Source: an uncultured Methylobacillus sp.
GTDB lineage: Bacteria; Pseudomonadota; Gammaproteobacteria; Burkholderiales; Methylophilaceae
Assembly: GCA_903824575.1 (NCBI GenBank)
Contig: CAIJXJ010000262.1
Coordinates: 1-64,000 of the forward strand
Length of the DNA stretch: 64,000 bases
Reading direction: 5' to 3'
The notes beneath the pieces are model-generated. The model did no database searches. It saw nothing but the letters and a program-made list of their open reading frames with translations, and was not told where the DNA came from. The translations under genes were made by a program, and so were the position numbers. Positions 35,018-44,226 of the stretch are shown in pieces; the stretch's first letter is position 1; every line of letters begins with the position of its first letter.

Positions 35018-35641
35018 ATGAAAAATACCGAACTGTTGGTGCTGGGCATAGGCAATATCTTGTGGGCCGACGAGGGCTTCGGGGTGCGTTGCGTTGAGGC
35101 ACTTAACGCAGCCTACGAGTTTGGCGACCATGTCACACTGATGGACGGTGGCACCCAAGGCCTTTATTTGTTGCCCTATATCGAAGATGCGCGTCGATTG
35201 ATCGTGTTTGATGCGGTGGATTACAGCATGACGCCAGGCGAGATGGTGGTGGCGGTGGATGGTGACGTGCCACGCTTCATGGGCGTCAAGAAGATGAGCC
35301 TGCATCAGACTGGTTTTCAGGAAGTCATCATGAGCGCCGCATTGCTTGAGCAGTTGCCGGAATCCATGGTGCTGATCGGCGTGCAACCGGAGGAACTGGA
35401 CGATTATGGCGGCAGCCTGCGCGCTGTGGTTAAGGCGCAGATCGAGGCCTCGCTGGACATCGCGCTACAATGGATGACGCGCTGGGGAATTTCCTATCAA
35501 AAACGTGCGGTGCCCTTGGCGGATGGCAGCCTCAGTAGTGCTATCCTGGCGATGGATCTCTACGAGGAGGGTCGACCCACTGCCGAACAGGCCTGCCGCT
35601 TTGGCGACGACCGCGTGCTGACCGGCATGGCAAAGGATTAG
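35018..35641 (+). CDS. hupD: Hydrogenase maturation endopeptidase
   Basis: A 207-residue protease (HoxM) that trims the C-terminal tail of HupL after nickel insertion. Family motifs: LVLGIGNILWADEGFG with the Glu/Asp metal-sensing residue, DGGTQGLYLLPY, IVFDAVDY with the second Asp, and LHQTGFQE with the His. The C-terminal extension beyond about residue 165 is usual for the HoxM group. The ATG at 35018 is chosen from the family's start (MKNTELLVLGIGN). Confidence 0.93.
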   Translation: MKNTELLVLGIGNILWADEGFGVRCVEALNAAYEFGDHVTLMDGGTQGLYLLPYIEDARRLIVFDAVDYSMTPGEMVVAVDGDVPRFMGVKKMSLHQTGFQEVIMSAALLEQLPESMVLIGVQPEELDDYGGSLRAVVKAQIEASLDIALQWMTRWGISYQKRAVPLADGSLSSAILAMDLYEEGRPTAEQACRFGDDRVLTGMAKD

Positions 35642-35643
35642 TC

Positions 35644-35949
35644 ATGTGCCTGGGCATACCAATGCAGGTGGTCGAGATCGAAGGCGTGTTCGCCTGGTGC
35701 GAAGGTCGTGACGGGCGGCAGCGCATCAATACCATGCTGGTTGGGGAAGTGCTGGCGGGGCAATGGCTGCTGACGTTTCTCGGTGCTGCACGCGAACTGA
35801 TCTCTGCCGAACGCGCGTCAATGATAGATGCCGCACTTGATGCCTTGAGTGAGGTGGCTGCAGGCGGAACCAATTTCGACCACTGCTTCGCCGATCTGGT
35901 CAATCGTGAGCCGCAACTCCCTCTACACCTGCAAAAGGAAAAAATCTGA
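35644..35949 (+). CDS. hupF: HypC-paralogue hydrogenase chaperone
   Basis: A 101-residue member of the HypC/HupF family (HoxL), beginning MCLGIPMQV with the essential N-terminal Cys. It differs from HypC in this locus by its longer C-terminal part. HoxL-type proteins assist the uptake hydrogenase large subunit under O2. AAGGA precedes the ATG, 2 bases after hupD. Confidence 0.9.
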   Translation: MCLGIPMQVVEIEGVFAWCEGRDGRQRINTMLVGEVLAGQWLLTFLGAARELISAERASMIDAALDALSEVAAGGTNFDHCFADLVNREPQLPLHLQKEKI

Positions 35950-36425
35950 TGACCGAACCCTTCGTGTGGACGCCGGCGCGTTCCGCCATGAGCGATAAAT
36001 TTACCGGCCTGTTGGATCGGCTGGTCACTCAGCATGGTGTTACAGAGCTTGCTATGGAAGGGTTTGATGCCTTCATGCAGGCCACAGGGGATGGTGTGGT
36101 GTTGCTGACCGAAGAGCCCGACAAGGTGGCAGAGAGCTGGGATTTGACGGTAATACTGCCCGATTTGCTGGCGGCAATTGGCACTGCGCTGCGTGCCGGC
36201 GTGCTGCGACCGGAGGCGGCAAGGCTGTTGCAACCACGTTTCGGTATCAAGCGCATGCCGGCGTTGTTATTTTTACGCGATGGCGAATATGTCGGGGTCA
36301 TCGAAGGCCTGCGCGACTGGAGTGAACTGGTCGCGGAATGTCGGGCGATGCTGCAACAACCCGTTTCACGGGCTCCCTCCATCGGCATTGCGGTAATGAC
36401 CGTTAATGCCTCAGATTGTCATTAG
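35949..36425 (+). CDS. hupG: Hydrogenase expression protein HupG (HyaE/HoxO family)
   Basis: A 158-residue thioredoxin-fold protein of the HyaE/HupG family (ILPDLLAAIGTALR, RFGIKRMPALLFLRDGEYVGVIEGLRDW in two parts). It lacks the CxxC of active thioredoxins, as is usual for the family. HoxO/HyaE binds the Tat signal of the small subunit and aids assembly of its clusters in aerobic conditions. The start overlaps the hupF stop by one base. Confidence 0.88.
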   Translation: MTEPFVWTPARSAMSDKFTGLLDRLVTQHGVTELAMEGFDAFMQATGDGVVLLTEEPDKVAESWDLTVILPDLLAAIGTALRAGVLRPEAARLLQPRFGIKRMPALLFLRDGEYVGVIEGLRDWSELVAECRAMLQQPVSRAPSIGIAVMTVNASDCH

Positions 36426-36433
36426 GAGTTTCA

Positions 36434-37309
36434 ATGAGAGACTTTCCCATTCCCGTCGTCCCCTTCGGTCCCGGATCCCAGCCCGAGGAAGAGGAGGCAG
36501 AGTTTTTGCCGATGCCGAGCGCCATGGAGACTTTCTCCATGCCCAGTCATCACCTCGAAGCTGATCCGCAGACGCTGGCATCAGTCTGCGGCTTGTTGCA
36601 ACAGCTGCACACGCTGATGGGTGAAGTGGGATCTCAGGACCCGGTTCGGCCACGGATTGAGTTGGCCGAGGTGGCACCCCAAGTGCAGGCGTTGATTAAT
36701 CAGTCGCTGGGTCACGGCGAGGTCAGCATTCTGGTGCGAGAGCCGGTGGCTTTTCGTATTCAGGAGTCCATTTTCGCCGGCATCTGGCGGGTGCAGGAAC
36801 TGTCAACCGGCGGGGAAGTGGTGCGCGATTTTATTGAGGCCGGGGGGATTCCTCAAGTGGTACCACAATCGGCTGAATTTGCAGCGAGCTTCAGCGCGCA
36901 GCCCATCCCTTTACCGTCCGGCATCATGAATTCGCCGGCCGTGCTCAATGAGTTGCTGGATCGGTCACGCAATTTCTCCGTTGGGCAGGCCACTCATGTG
37001 TTGAATCTTTCCTTGTTGCCGATGTCGCCGGAAGATCTGGATTATCTGGCCCAGTCGCTGGGTGCGGGTTCGGTCACCGTATTGTCGCGCGGTTATGGCA
37101 ACTGCCGCATCACCAGTACGGGTCTGCGTCACGTCTGGTGGGTACAGTATTTTAACAGCATGGATCAGATCATCCTCAACACGCTGGAAGTGACCGACGT
37201 GCCTGAAGTTGCGCAGGCTGCGGCTGAGGATTATGCCGACAGCATAGAGCGTCTGGGCGAGTGGCTGGCGGTGATGTTTGCAGAGGATAAGGAGGAGGAT
37301 CCGGCGTGA
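36434..37309 (+). CDS. hupH: Hydrogenase expression protein HupH (HoxQ/HyaF family)
   Basis: A 291-residue protein of the HupH/HyaF family (MPSAMETFSMP, LGHGEVSILVREP, IQESIFAGIWRVQEL, VTVLSRGYGNCRITSTGL in the C-terminal domain). It works with HupG in small-subunit maturation. The ATG at 36434 follows AGGAG; an in-frame GTG/ATG further upstream would overlap hupG. The hupI start overlaps its stop. Confidence 0.92.
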   Translation: MRDFPIPVVPFGPGSQPEEEEAEFLPMPSAMETFSMPSHHLEADPQTLASVCGLLQQLHTLMGEVGSQDPVRPRIELAEVAPQVQALINQSLGHGEVSILVREPVAFRIQESIFAGIWRVQELSTGGEVVRDFIEAGGIPQVVPQSAEFAASFSAQPIPLPSGIMNSPAVLNELLDRSRNFSVGQATHVLNLSLLPMSPEDLDYLAQSLGAGSVTVLSRGYGNCRITSTGLRHVWWVQYFNSMDQIILNTLEVTDVPEVAQAAAEDYADSIERLGEWLAVMFAEDKEEDPA

Positions 37310-37524
37310 GCATGTTCGAAGGCTCCTATCTGGGCGACGATAGCCGGCTCGATGTTGCCACTTTATTGGAGTGTGGCATCTGTTGGTGGGTATATGACCC
37401 GCAGGCGGGCGATCCGGTGTGGCATATAGCCCCCGGTACGCCGTTCTCAGGCTTGCCGGATCACTGGCGTTGCCCCAACTGCGATGCCGAGAAGCACAAG
37501 TTTATGGTGTTGGAGGCGTCTTGA
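37306..37524 (+). CDS. hupI: Hydrogenase-operon rubredoxin
   Basis: A 72-residue rubredoxin (HoxR) with the two Cys knuckles CGICWWVYD and CPNCDAEKHKFM that bind a single iron. In related operons it is needed for making the O2-tolerant proximal cluster of the small subunit at high O2. It starts at GTG 37306, overlapping the hupH stop, or ATG 37312. Confidence 0.92.
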   Translation: MSMFEGSYLGDDSRLDVATLLECGICWWVYDPQAGDPVWHIAPGTPFSGLPDHWRCPNCDAEKHKFMVLEAS

Positions 37525-38057
37525 TCTTGAGCGAGGACGAGGATAGCCCGGTTGAACGCCTGCAACAGGTGTTTGCTCATATTTTAGCCACCCGCATGCA
37601 GGACGTGCCCATTCTCAACCGTTCGCTGCATGTCGAAGCGGTCGGTTTTCGCTTGTGGCAGGGACGCTGGATTGGGGTACTGGTGACGCCCTGGATGATT
37701 AATCTGGTACTGCTGCCTGGCCCGGATTTGGCACTCCAGGTATTGCGGCTGGATGAAAAACAGAACTGGGAATTTCCCTCCGGCAGCTACGAATTCATGG
37801 GATTGAATGAAGCCGAACTTGGCACTTGCCACATTTGCCCGCTGATCTCACCGGTGGACGAATTTGCCAGTCATGAGCAGGCCATCACGGTGGCGCAAAA
37901 GATTGTGACTGAACTGTTTGCCGAGGAAAAAACAGAACATGCGCATGAGCATCAATTAACCGATATGCTCGAACAAACGCGACTCCAGGGTGAGTCTCTG
38001 GCCAACAAACCTGTCAGCCGGCGCGATTTTCTGCGTGCGCCATTTGTGGGGCGCTGA
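37521..38057 (+). CDS. hupJ: Hydrogenase assembly chaperone HupJ (HybE/HoxT family)
   Basis: A 178-residue HybE-family chaperone (MQDVPILNRSLHVEAVGFR, WIGVLVTPWMINLVLLPG, FPSGSYEFMGLNEAELGTCHICPLISPV in parts). It probably binds the Tat signal-bearing small subunit. The start is taken as TTG 37521, which overlaps the hupI TGA and has GGAGG five bases before it; no ATG is near the conserved N-terminus. The C-terminus ends in SRRDFLRAPFVGR, often seen in this group. Confidence 0.88.
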   Translation: MILSEDEDSPVERLQQVFAHILATRMQDVPILNRSLHVEAVGFRLWQGRWIGVLVTPWMINLVLLPGPDLALQVLRLDEKQNWEFPSGSYEFMGLNEAELGTCHICPLISPVDEFASHEQAITVAQKIVTELFAEEKTEHAHEHQLTDMLEQTRLQGESLANKPVSRRDFLRAPFVGR

Positions 38058-38059
38058 AC

Positions 38060-39136
38060 ATGGCGGATGGCGGCAGGCTGAGCCTCTGCATCGGTTGGGA
38101 TGGTCAAAAGGTGCGGCAGGTAGCTATTGCTTCCACGCGTCCGCAGGCGTCCGTTCTGTTACAGGATCAAACCGCGCAGGGTGCCGAACAGACAGCACGC
38201 TTGCTGTTCAACATCTGTGGCCACGCTCAGGGTGCGGCAGCGGCGCTGGCAATCGCTGCAGCACAGGACCGGGCACATCCGGCGCGAGCGGAACTGCAGC
38301 TTGCCGTCGCCTGTGAGGCGTTGCAAGAGCATCTGTGGCGATTACTGCTGGACTGGCCTCTACTGTTGGGCCTGTCTAAGGCAGAGAAAGATTTCGTGCG
38401 CTGGTATGGCATGCTGCGCGGCATCGTTGCAGGTCAGTCCGACCTGCGGATCGTGCGCCAGGAGTTCGAACACCGCTGGTTGGGGATGACTGCTGCGGAG
38501 TGGTTGTCATGCTCCAGCCTGGATGCCTTGCAATTATGGTGGCGGGCAGGAAGCAGTCCGGCGGCGAGGCTGCTCGCTGCACTGGAGCAGATGGACCGAG
38601 CTTCTGTTCCAACCAATGCCTGGTTGCCGGATTGGTCGGCGGAGCAGGCCAGCTTGGCTACGGCCGATCAACGGGGTGTGGATTTTGCACTGCAGCCGCA
38701 TGATGGCGGGGTGCCGGCGGAAACTGGCGCGCTCAGCTATTATACCGATACGCCCCTGCTGCGGGACGTGCTGCTGCAGCGGCCATCGCGGCTGCTGGCA
38801 CGCCTGCTGGCGCGAATACTTGACATGCTGGATATCGTCGGGGATGGAGGCCTTGCCCGCCTGGACAGTACGCGGACAGCGGATGGAGAGGGGCTGGCTG
38901 TGGTACGAACAGCACGCGGCTTGCTGCTGCATCGGGTGCAGTTGCTTGAGGAGCGTGTGGTGTATTACCAGATAGTTGCGCCCACCGAATGGAATTTTCA
39001 CCCGCAGGGTGTACTGGTGCAGGGTTTGGTTGGCATGCAGGTCGACGATGCGGATCAGTTGAAATGTTTGGCTGCGGTACAGGTGTTGTCGCTCGACCCT
39101 TGTGTGGAATACAGTGTGGAGGTGTGCCGTGCATGA
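38060..39136 (+). CDS. hupK: Hydrogenase scaffold protein HupK (HoxV)
   Basis: A 358-residue protein of the HupK/HoxV family, distantly related to hydrogenase large subunits and thought to carry the Fe(CN)2CO moiety to HupL. The C-terminal LDPCVEYSVEVCRA resembles the DPCxxC motif of large subunits, and YYQIVAPTEWNFHPQG matches the large-subunit segment around APTTWNFSP in HupV. Most of the catalytic cysteines are otherwise missing, as expected for a scaffold. Its stop overlaps hypA. Confidence 0.88.
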   Translation: MADGGRLSLCIGWDGQKVRQVAIASTRPQASVLLQDQTAQGAEQTARLLFNICGHAQGAAAALAIAAAQDRAHPARAELQLAVACEALQEHLWRLLLDWPLLLGLSKAEKDFVRWYGMLRGIVAGQSDLRIVRQEFEHRWLGMTAAEWLSCSSLDALQLWWRAGSSPAARLLAALEQMDRASVPTNAWLPDWSAEQASLATADQRGVDFALQPHDGGVPAETGALSYYTDTPLLRDVLLQRPSRLLARLLARILDMLDIVGDGGLARLDSTRTADGEGLAVVRTARGLLLHRVQLLEERVVYYQIVAPTEWNFHPQGVLVQGLVGMQVDDADQLKCLAAVQVLSLDPCVEYSVEVCRA

Positions 39137-39470
39137 GATGTCGCTGGCCGAAGGCGTGCTGCAACTGCTGGAGGATGCAGCGCTCAGTCAGGGCTTCACT
39201 GGCGTAAAGACGATATGGCTGGAACTTGGCCAGATGGCGGGGGTTGAAAAAGAAGCCCTTCGTTTTTGCCTGGAGGTGGTGACGCGCGACAGTTTGGCCC
39301 ATGAAGCCCGGTTGGAGATCATAGAGTTACCAGGGCAGGGATGGTGCATGCAATGTGCCGAAACGGTTGCCATGACAGAGCTGTTTGGCGCCTGTCCGCA
39401 GTGCGGAAGCCATCAGGTGCAGGTTACGGCTGGCAGTGAAATGCGAGTCAAGGAACTGGAAGTCTACTAG
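39129..39470 (+). CDS. hypA: Nickel insertion protein HypA
   Basis: A 113-residue nickel chaperone. The N-terminal (V/M)HEMSLAEG supplies the Ni-binding His2, and the zinc site is made of CMQCAE and CPQCGS. The start is GTG 39129, because HypA must begin Met-His; it overlaps the end of hupK by eight bases. It acts with HypB in delivering nickel to HupL. Confidence 0.94.
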   Translation: MHEMSLAEGVLQLLEDAALSQGFTGVKTIWLELGQMAGVEKEALRFCLEVVTRDSLAHEARLEIIELPGQGWCMQCAETVAMTELFGACPQCGSHQVQVTAGSEMRVKELEVY

Positions 39471-39482
39471 GGAGCCAATATT

Positions 39483-40406
39483 ATGTGCGGGACATGCGGA
39501 TGCGGGGCAGGTGAAACCAGGATAGACGGTCAGGCGCTCGAACATGAGCATGGGCCACATTACCATGTGCATGCCGATGGCACGGCGCACGATCATGACC
39601 ACACGCATGAACATGATCATAGTCACGAACATGATCATCCACATCCGCATTCGCATGCAACCGCTGGCATCGGCGCGACTGCATCCCATGCCCCCGGCCT
39701 GAGCCAAGCGCGCATGGTGAAGATCGAGCGTGATATTCTGGATAAGAACAATGCCTACGCCCGTGATAACCGTGCTCATTTCATCGGGCATGGCATATTC
39801 GCACTCAATCTGGTGTCCAGTCCCGGCTCCGGCAAGACCACGCTGCTGGTGAAAACCATCATCGCGCTTAACGGTCGTTTGCCGTTGGCGGTGATCGAAG
39901 GCGACCAGCAGACCGACAATGACGCTGCGCGCATCCGTGCTACTGGAGCGCCTGCCATCCAGATCAACACCGGGCGCGGTTGTCATCTGGATGCCCATAT
40001 GGTGGGCCGCGCCATAGGGCAACTGGCGTTGCCGGACGATAGTCTGCTGTTGATCGAAAATGTCGGCAATCTGGTGTGCCCGGCCGGCTTTGACTTGGGC
40101 GAGGCACATAAGGTCGCGATCCTGTCGGTGACGGAAGGCGAGGACAAGCCGCTCAAGTATCCGGATATGTTCCGCGCGGCGGACGTGATGCTGCTCAACA
40201 AGTGTGATCTGTTGCCTCATCTTGAGTTTGATGCCGATCTCGCCGTTGAGAACGCACGTCGGGTAAACCCGGATATCCGGGTCATCCGTACCTCTGCCAG
40301 CAGCGGCGAGGGGATGGACGAGTGGCTGGCGTGGATTACGCTAGGCTGTCTGCAGACCGCCGCATCGCGACAAGCGAAGCTGGCGCAACTGGTGGCGCAA
40401 GACTGA
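39483..40406 (+). CDS. hypB: Nickel-storing GTPase HypB
   Basis: A 307-residue GTPase. The N-terminus has MCGTCGCG (high-affinity nickel motif) and a long His/Asp-rich stretch (about residues 20-58) for nickel storage. The G domain follows with P-loop [11 protein letters not shown], a [12 protein letters not shown] switch, and [16 protein letters not shown] precedes the ATG. Partner of HypA. Confidence 0.95.
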   Translation: MCGTCGCGAGETRIDGQALEHEHGPHYHVHADGTAHDHDHTHEHDHSHEHDHPHPHSHATAGIGATASHAPGLSQARMVKIERDILDKNNAYARDNRAHFIGHGIFALNLVSSPGSGKTTLLVKTIIALNGRLPLAVIEGDQQTDNDAARIRATGAPAIQINTGRGCHLDAHMVGRAIGQLALPDDSLLLIENVGNLVCPAGFDLGEAHKVAILSVTEGEDKPLKYPDMFRAADVMLLNKCDLLPHLEFDADLAVENARRVNPDIRVIRTSASSGEGMDEWLAWITLGCLQTAASRQAKLAQLVAQD

Positions 40407-40415
40407 ATATTGCGC

Positions 40416-42719
40416 ATGACTGCCACCGTGCATGCCCAGATTCGGGTCCAAGGCCAGGTGCAGGGGGTGGGCTTTCGCCCTTTCGTTTACCGCTTGGCGC
40501 AGGAACTGGATCTGGCCGGGTGGGTGCGCAACGACGGCGCCGGGGTGGAGATCGCCCTTGAAGGCGCACAACAGCGCGTGATGGATCTGGTTGCACGACT
40601 GCAAAGCGAACCACCCCTGTTGGCGCGGGTGGAAACAGTCACGCTGGATCTCGCATTGGCCCCAACTGGTCTGCGTGGTTTTAGCATAACGGCCAGCGGC
40701 GGCGGCGCGGTAGTGACGGCCATCGCGCCCGATACGGCGACCTGCCCGGAATGCCTGGCCGAAATGCTGCATCCCCAGAACCGGCGCTACCGCCATCCTT
40801 TCATCAACTGTATCCATTGCGGGCCGCGCTATACCCTGATCGCGCGTCTGCCTTATGACCGTGCCATGACCAGCATGGCGGAGTTCACGCAGTGCCCTGC
40901 CTGCCAGTTGGAATATGATTCGGTGCAGAATCGCCGTTTCCACGCCCAACCGAATGCCTGCCCTGTCTGCGGGCCGCAGTTGCGTTTGCTTGATGCAGAT
41001 TGGCTGGAGGTGGCGACCAACGATCCCGTTGCTACCAGTGTCACTGCTCTGGCTGCAGGGCAGGTGATTGCGGTCAAGGGGCTGGGTGGTTTTCATCTGG
41101 TGTGCATGGCCAGCAACGCCGCCCCCATGGCTCGCCTGCGCAATGGCAAACGGCGCGAGAAAAAACCTTTTGCCGTGATGTTACTGAACTGTGCCTCGGC
41201 GCGTCTTTATGCCGAACTGAACGTTGATGAGGCGCGGTTGCTGCAAACGGGCGAGCGCCCGATCGTGTTGCTGTCGAAGACGGAAGGCTGTGACCTGGAA
41301 TTGCCTGAGGTGGCTCCCGGCCTGTCCAACATCGGTATTATGCTGCCTTCTACGCCGCTACATTATCTGTTGTTTCATGAATTGCTGGGTCGGCCGGATG
41401 GCATGGCATGGATGGAAGATGCGACGCCTCATGCGCTGGTGATGACCAGTGCCAATCCCGGCGGTGAGCCTCTGGTGAAGGATGATGCCGAGGCAAGGAC
41501 ACAACTTGCCGGTCTGGCGGATGCGTATCTGACGCATGACCGTGGCATCCTGTACCGTGTTGACGACAGCGTGATGCGCTGGCAGGGGAATGCTCCCACC
41601 TTCGTGCGGCGTGCGCGTGGTTTCGTACCGCGCGCCATCACCTTGCCGTGTTCTGGTCCATCGGTACTGGCTTGCGGTGCCTGGCTGAAAAACACGGTGT
41701 GCGTGACTCGAGGCAAGGAGGCTTTTCTTTCGCAGCATATCGGCGACCTTGACCATGCCGGCACGCGTCGCATGCTGGACGAGATTGTGCAGCACCTTTG
41801 CGCCATCCTTGAAGTCACGCCGCAGGTAGTGGCGCACGACCTGCACCCCGATTTTTACAGTACTCAGTTTGCAGAGCGTTATGCCGGGCAGCATGGGTTA
41901 CCGCTAGTTGCGGTGCAGCACCACCATGCTCATATTGCTGCCGTGTGTGCCGAGCACGGCGTGCAACAGCCTGTACTCGGGTTGGCGCTCGATGGCGTCG
42001 GCCTGGGTGTTGATGGCATGGCCTGGGGTGGCGAACTGCTGCAGGTCGAGGGCGGCCAATTCAGCCGTCTCGGCCATCTGGCAACGCTTGCCATGCCGGG
42101 CGGTGATGCGGCCGCGCGTGCGCCATGGCGCATGGCCGCGTCGGTGCTGCACAGGATGGGGCGCGGCGATGAAATTGTGTCGAGATTCCCGCAGCAGGAC
42201 GGGGCGGGGGTGATTGCAACCATGCTGCAACGCGGACTTAACTGTAGCGCGACTTCCAGTGCTGGACGCCTGTTCGATACCGCCGCCGGACTGCTGGGGG
42301 TGCTGGAACTGCAATCCTACGAGGGCCATGCTGCCATGTTACTGGAGGGCCTGGCACAGCGTCATGGTCGAATCGCTCCGCTGGCGCAGGGCTATTGGTT
42401 GGGTGAGGACGGCGTGCTTGATTTCCATCCGCTACTCGCGACGTTGTCCGACTGCCGGGATGCCGCTTACGGCGCCGCGCTATTGCATGCTACGCTGGCC
42501 GAGGGACTCAGCGTCTGGGCGGTCCATGCCGCGCGCCGGCAGGGTCTGGATATCGTCGTACTTGGTGGCGGCTGCTTTCATAATGGCATACTGAGCGCGG
42601 ACCTCGGTCAGAGATTGTCGGCGCAAGGGTTGCTGGTGCTCACTGCGCGACAGGCACCAAGCAATGACGGCGGCATCTCGCTGGGTCAGGCTTGGGTCGC
42701 CATGCAGCAATTAACTTAA
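40416..42719 (+). CDS. hypF: Carbamoyltransferase HypF
   Basis: A 767-residue enzyme that turns carbamoyl phosphate into the carbamoyl group from which HypE makes cyanide ligands. Domains in order: acylphosphatase-like (QGVGFRPFVYRLA), two zinc fingers (CPECLAEM, CIHCGPRYT, CPACQLEYD, CPVCGPQ), YrdC-like (GGFHLVCMA, KKPFAVML) and a Kae1-like C-terminal domain with metal-binding VQHHHAHIAAV. Length is typical. The ATG at 40416 is taken; TTG 40410 is also in frame. Confidence 0.95.
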   Translation: MTATVHAQIRVQGQVQGVGFRPFVYRLAQELDLAGWVRNDGAGVEIALEGAQQRVMDLVARLQSEPPLLARVETVTLDLALAPTGLRGFSITASGGGAVVTAIAPDTATCPECLAEMLHPQNRRYRHPFINCIHCGPRYTLIARLPYDRAMTSMAEFTQCPACQLEYDSVQNRRFHAQPNACPVCGPQLRLLDADWLEVATNDPVATSVTALAAGQVIAVKGLGGFHLVCMASNAAPMARLRNGKRREKKPFAVMLLNCASARLYAELNVDEARLLQTGERPIVLLSKTEGCDLELPEVAPGLSNIGIMLPSTPLHYLLFHELLGRPDGMAWMEDATPHALVMTSANPGGEPLVKDDAEARTQLAGLADAYLTHDRGILYRVDDSVMRWQGNAPTFVRRARGFVPRAITLPCSGPSVLACGAWLKNTVCVTRGKEAFLSQHIGDLDHAGTRRMLDEIVQHLCAILEVTPQVVAHDLHPDFYSTQFAERYAGQHGLPLVAVQHHHAHIAAVCAEHGVQQPVLGLALDGVGLGVDGMAWGGELLQVEGGQFSRLGHLATLAMPGGDAAARAPWRMAASVLHRMGRGDEIVSRFPQQDGAGVIATMLQRGLNCSATSSAGRLFDTAAGLLGVLELQSYEGHAAMLLEGLAQRHGRIAPLAQGYWLGEDGVLDFHPLLATLSDCRDAAYGAALLHATLAEGLSVWAVHAARRQGLDIVVLGGGCFHNGILSADLGQRLSAQGLLVLTARQAPSNDGGISLGQAWVAMQQLT

Positions 42720-42731
42720 GGAAACTAAACA

Positions 42732-42986
42732 ATGTGTCTCGCCATTCCCGCCCGTATCGAACAGTTAGTGCCGCCAGGCAACGCCATAGTCAATCTGGGT
42801 GGGGTGCGCAAGGAAATCTCGTTGGCGCTGGTGGAAGATGCCGGGGTTGGCGACTATGTCATCGTGCATGTCGGTTATGCCTTGCACAAGCTTGACGAGG
42901 AAGAGGCAATACGCACGTTGGCAGCCTTTGCCGAGATGGGCGAACTGGAGGAGTTGCGCAGCGAACTGGCCGGAAGCGGATCATGA
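42732..42986 (+). CDS. hypC: Hydrogenase maturation chaperone HypC
   Basis: An 84-residue chaperone starting [10 protein letters not shown] with the required Cys2. It binds HypD during Fe(CN)2CO assembly and then the large-subunit precursor. AAGGAAA precedes the ATG. The stop overlaps the hypD ATG (ATGA). Confidence 0.94.
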   Translation: MCLAIPARIEQLVPPGNAIVNLGGVRKEISLALVEDAGVGDYVIVHVGYALHKLDEEEAIRTLAAFAEMGELEELRSELAGSGS

Positions 42987-44125
42987 AATATATCGATGAA
43001 TTCCGTGATGGCGAATTGGCCCGCAATATCGCAACAAACATCGCGCGTGAAGCGCAGCCAGGTCGCAGTTATCGACTGATGGAGTTCTGCGGCGGCCATA
43101 CCCATGCCATCTCGCGTTACGGTCTGACTGACCTGTTGCCGGATAACGTGCGCATGATCCACGGACCCGGTTGCCCGGTATGCGTGTTGCCCATCGGCCG
43201 TGTGGATCAGGCCATTCGTCTGGCGCAGGAGCATGGCGTGATCCTGTGCACTTATGCTGACACCATGCGTGTGCCGGCGTCCCATAATCTGTCCTTGCAG
43301 AAGGCTAGGGCGCGCGGCGCCGACATCCGCATGGTGTACTCCACCCAGGATGCGTTGCAAGTCGCGCGCGACAACCCGAGCCGTGAGGTTGTTTTTCTTG
43401 CCATTGGTTTTGAAACCACCACACCGCCGACGGCGGTCGCTATTCAACAGGCTGCGGCTGAGGGCTTGCAGAACTTCAGTATCCTGTGCGATCACGTGTT
43501 GACCCCTGCAGCCATGCACGCAATCCTGGCGGTGGAAGGGCTGGAACATGGCAACAGCGTGCCACTGGATGGTTTTGTCGGCCCGGCGCACGTCTCTACC
43601 GTGATTGGCAGTCGGCCCTATGAACCGTTCGCCGACGATTATGGCAAGCCGGTAGTGATAGCCGGTTTCGAGCCGCTGGATGTGATGCAGGCGATCCTGA
43701 TGCTGATCCGTCAGGTCAACGATGGGCGTGCTGCGGTTGAAAATGAATTCACCCGCGCCGTGACGAGGGAGGGCAACCTCAAGGCGCAAGGTATCGTGGC
43801 TGGCGTTTTCGAGCTGCGATCTTCTTTTGAATGGCGGGGTCTCGGCTCTGTTCCCGACAGCGCATTGCAACTGCGTCCGGAATTTCATGCCTTTGATGCG
43901 GAACGGAAGTTCGACCTGGCTTACCTGGCCGTGCCCGACAACAAGGCCTGCGAATGCGGCGCCATCCTGCGCGGCGAGAAACGGCCCCAGGACTGCCGCA
44001 TTTTCGGCACCGCCTGCACCCCGGAAAACCCGGTCGGTTCTTGCATGGTGTCGTCCGAGGGAGCGTGTGCCGCCCACTACACTTACGGTCGATTCAGAGT
44101 ATCAGCCGAGCTGGTTGCGGAGTAG
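42983..44125 (+). CDS. hypD: Hydrogenase maturation scaffold HypD
   Basis: A 380-residue [4Fe-4S] protein on which Fe(CN)2CO is built. Motifs: [37 protein letters not shown] and the C-terminal cluster cysteines ([20 protein letters not shown] and [18 protein letters not shown]). Length is normal. A 101-base gap without a supported gene separates it from hypE. Confidence 0.95.
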   Translation: MKYIDEFRDGELARNIATNIAREAQPGRSYRLMEFCGGHTHAISRYGLTDLLPDNVRMIHGPGCPVCVLPIGRVDQAIRLAQEHGVILCTYADTMRVPASHNLSLQKARARGADIRMVYSTQDALQVARDNPSREVVFLAIGFETTTPPTAVAIQQAAAEGLQNFSILCDHVLTPAAMHAILAVEGLEHGNSVPLDGFVGPAHVSTVIGSRPYEPFADDYGKPVVIAGFEPLDVMQAILMLIRQVNDGRAAVENEFTRAVTREGNLKAQGIVAGVFELRSSFEWRGLGSVPDSALQLRPEFHAFDAERKFDLAYLAVPDNKACECGAILRGEKRPQDCRIFGTACTPENPVGSCMVSSEGACAAHYTYGRFRVSAELVAE

Positions 44126-44226
44126 GCTAACATGAGGGCTGCGAATGTTAAGGTGCGAAGCAGTGGCCAAAGGCTTAGTGTCAACAAAGCAGGATTAACC
44201 AGAATATATGCCTGAAGGAATCAAAC

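Noticed and set aside
39540-39660. His-codon-rich tandem repeats, considered as a DNA repeat array or CRISPR
   Set aside because: They encode the nickel-storing His/Asp-rich stretch of HypB, and unit spacing is irregular. No CRISPR array was seen anywhere in the window.
42875-44077. 400-codon minus-strand frame
   Set aside because: Shadow of hypD, which carries all family motifs.
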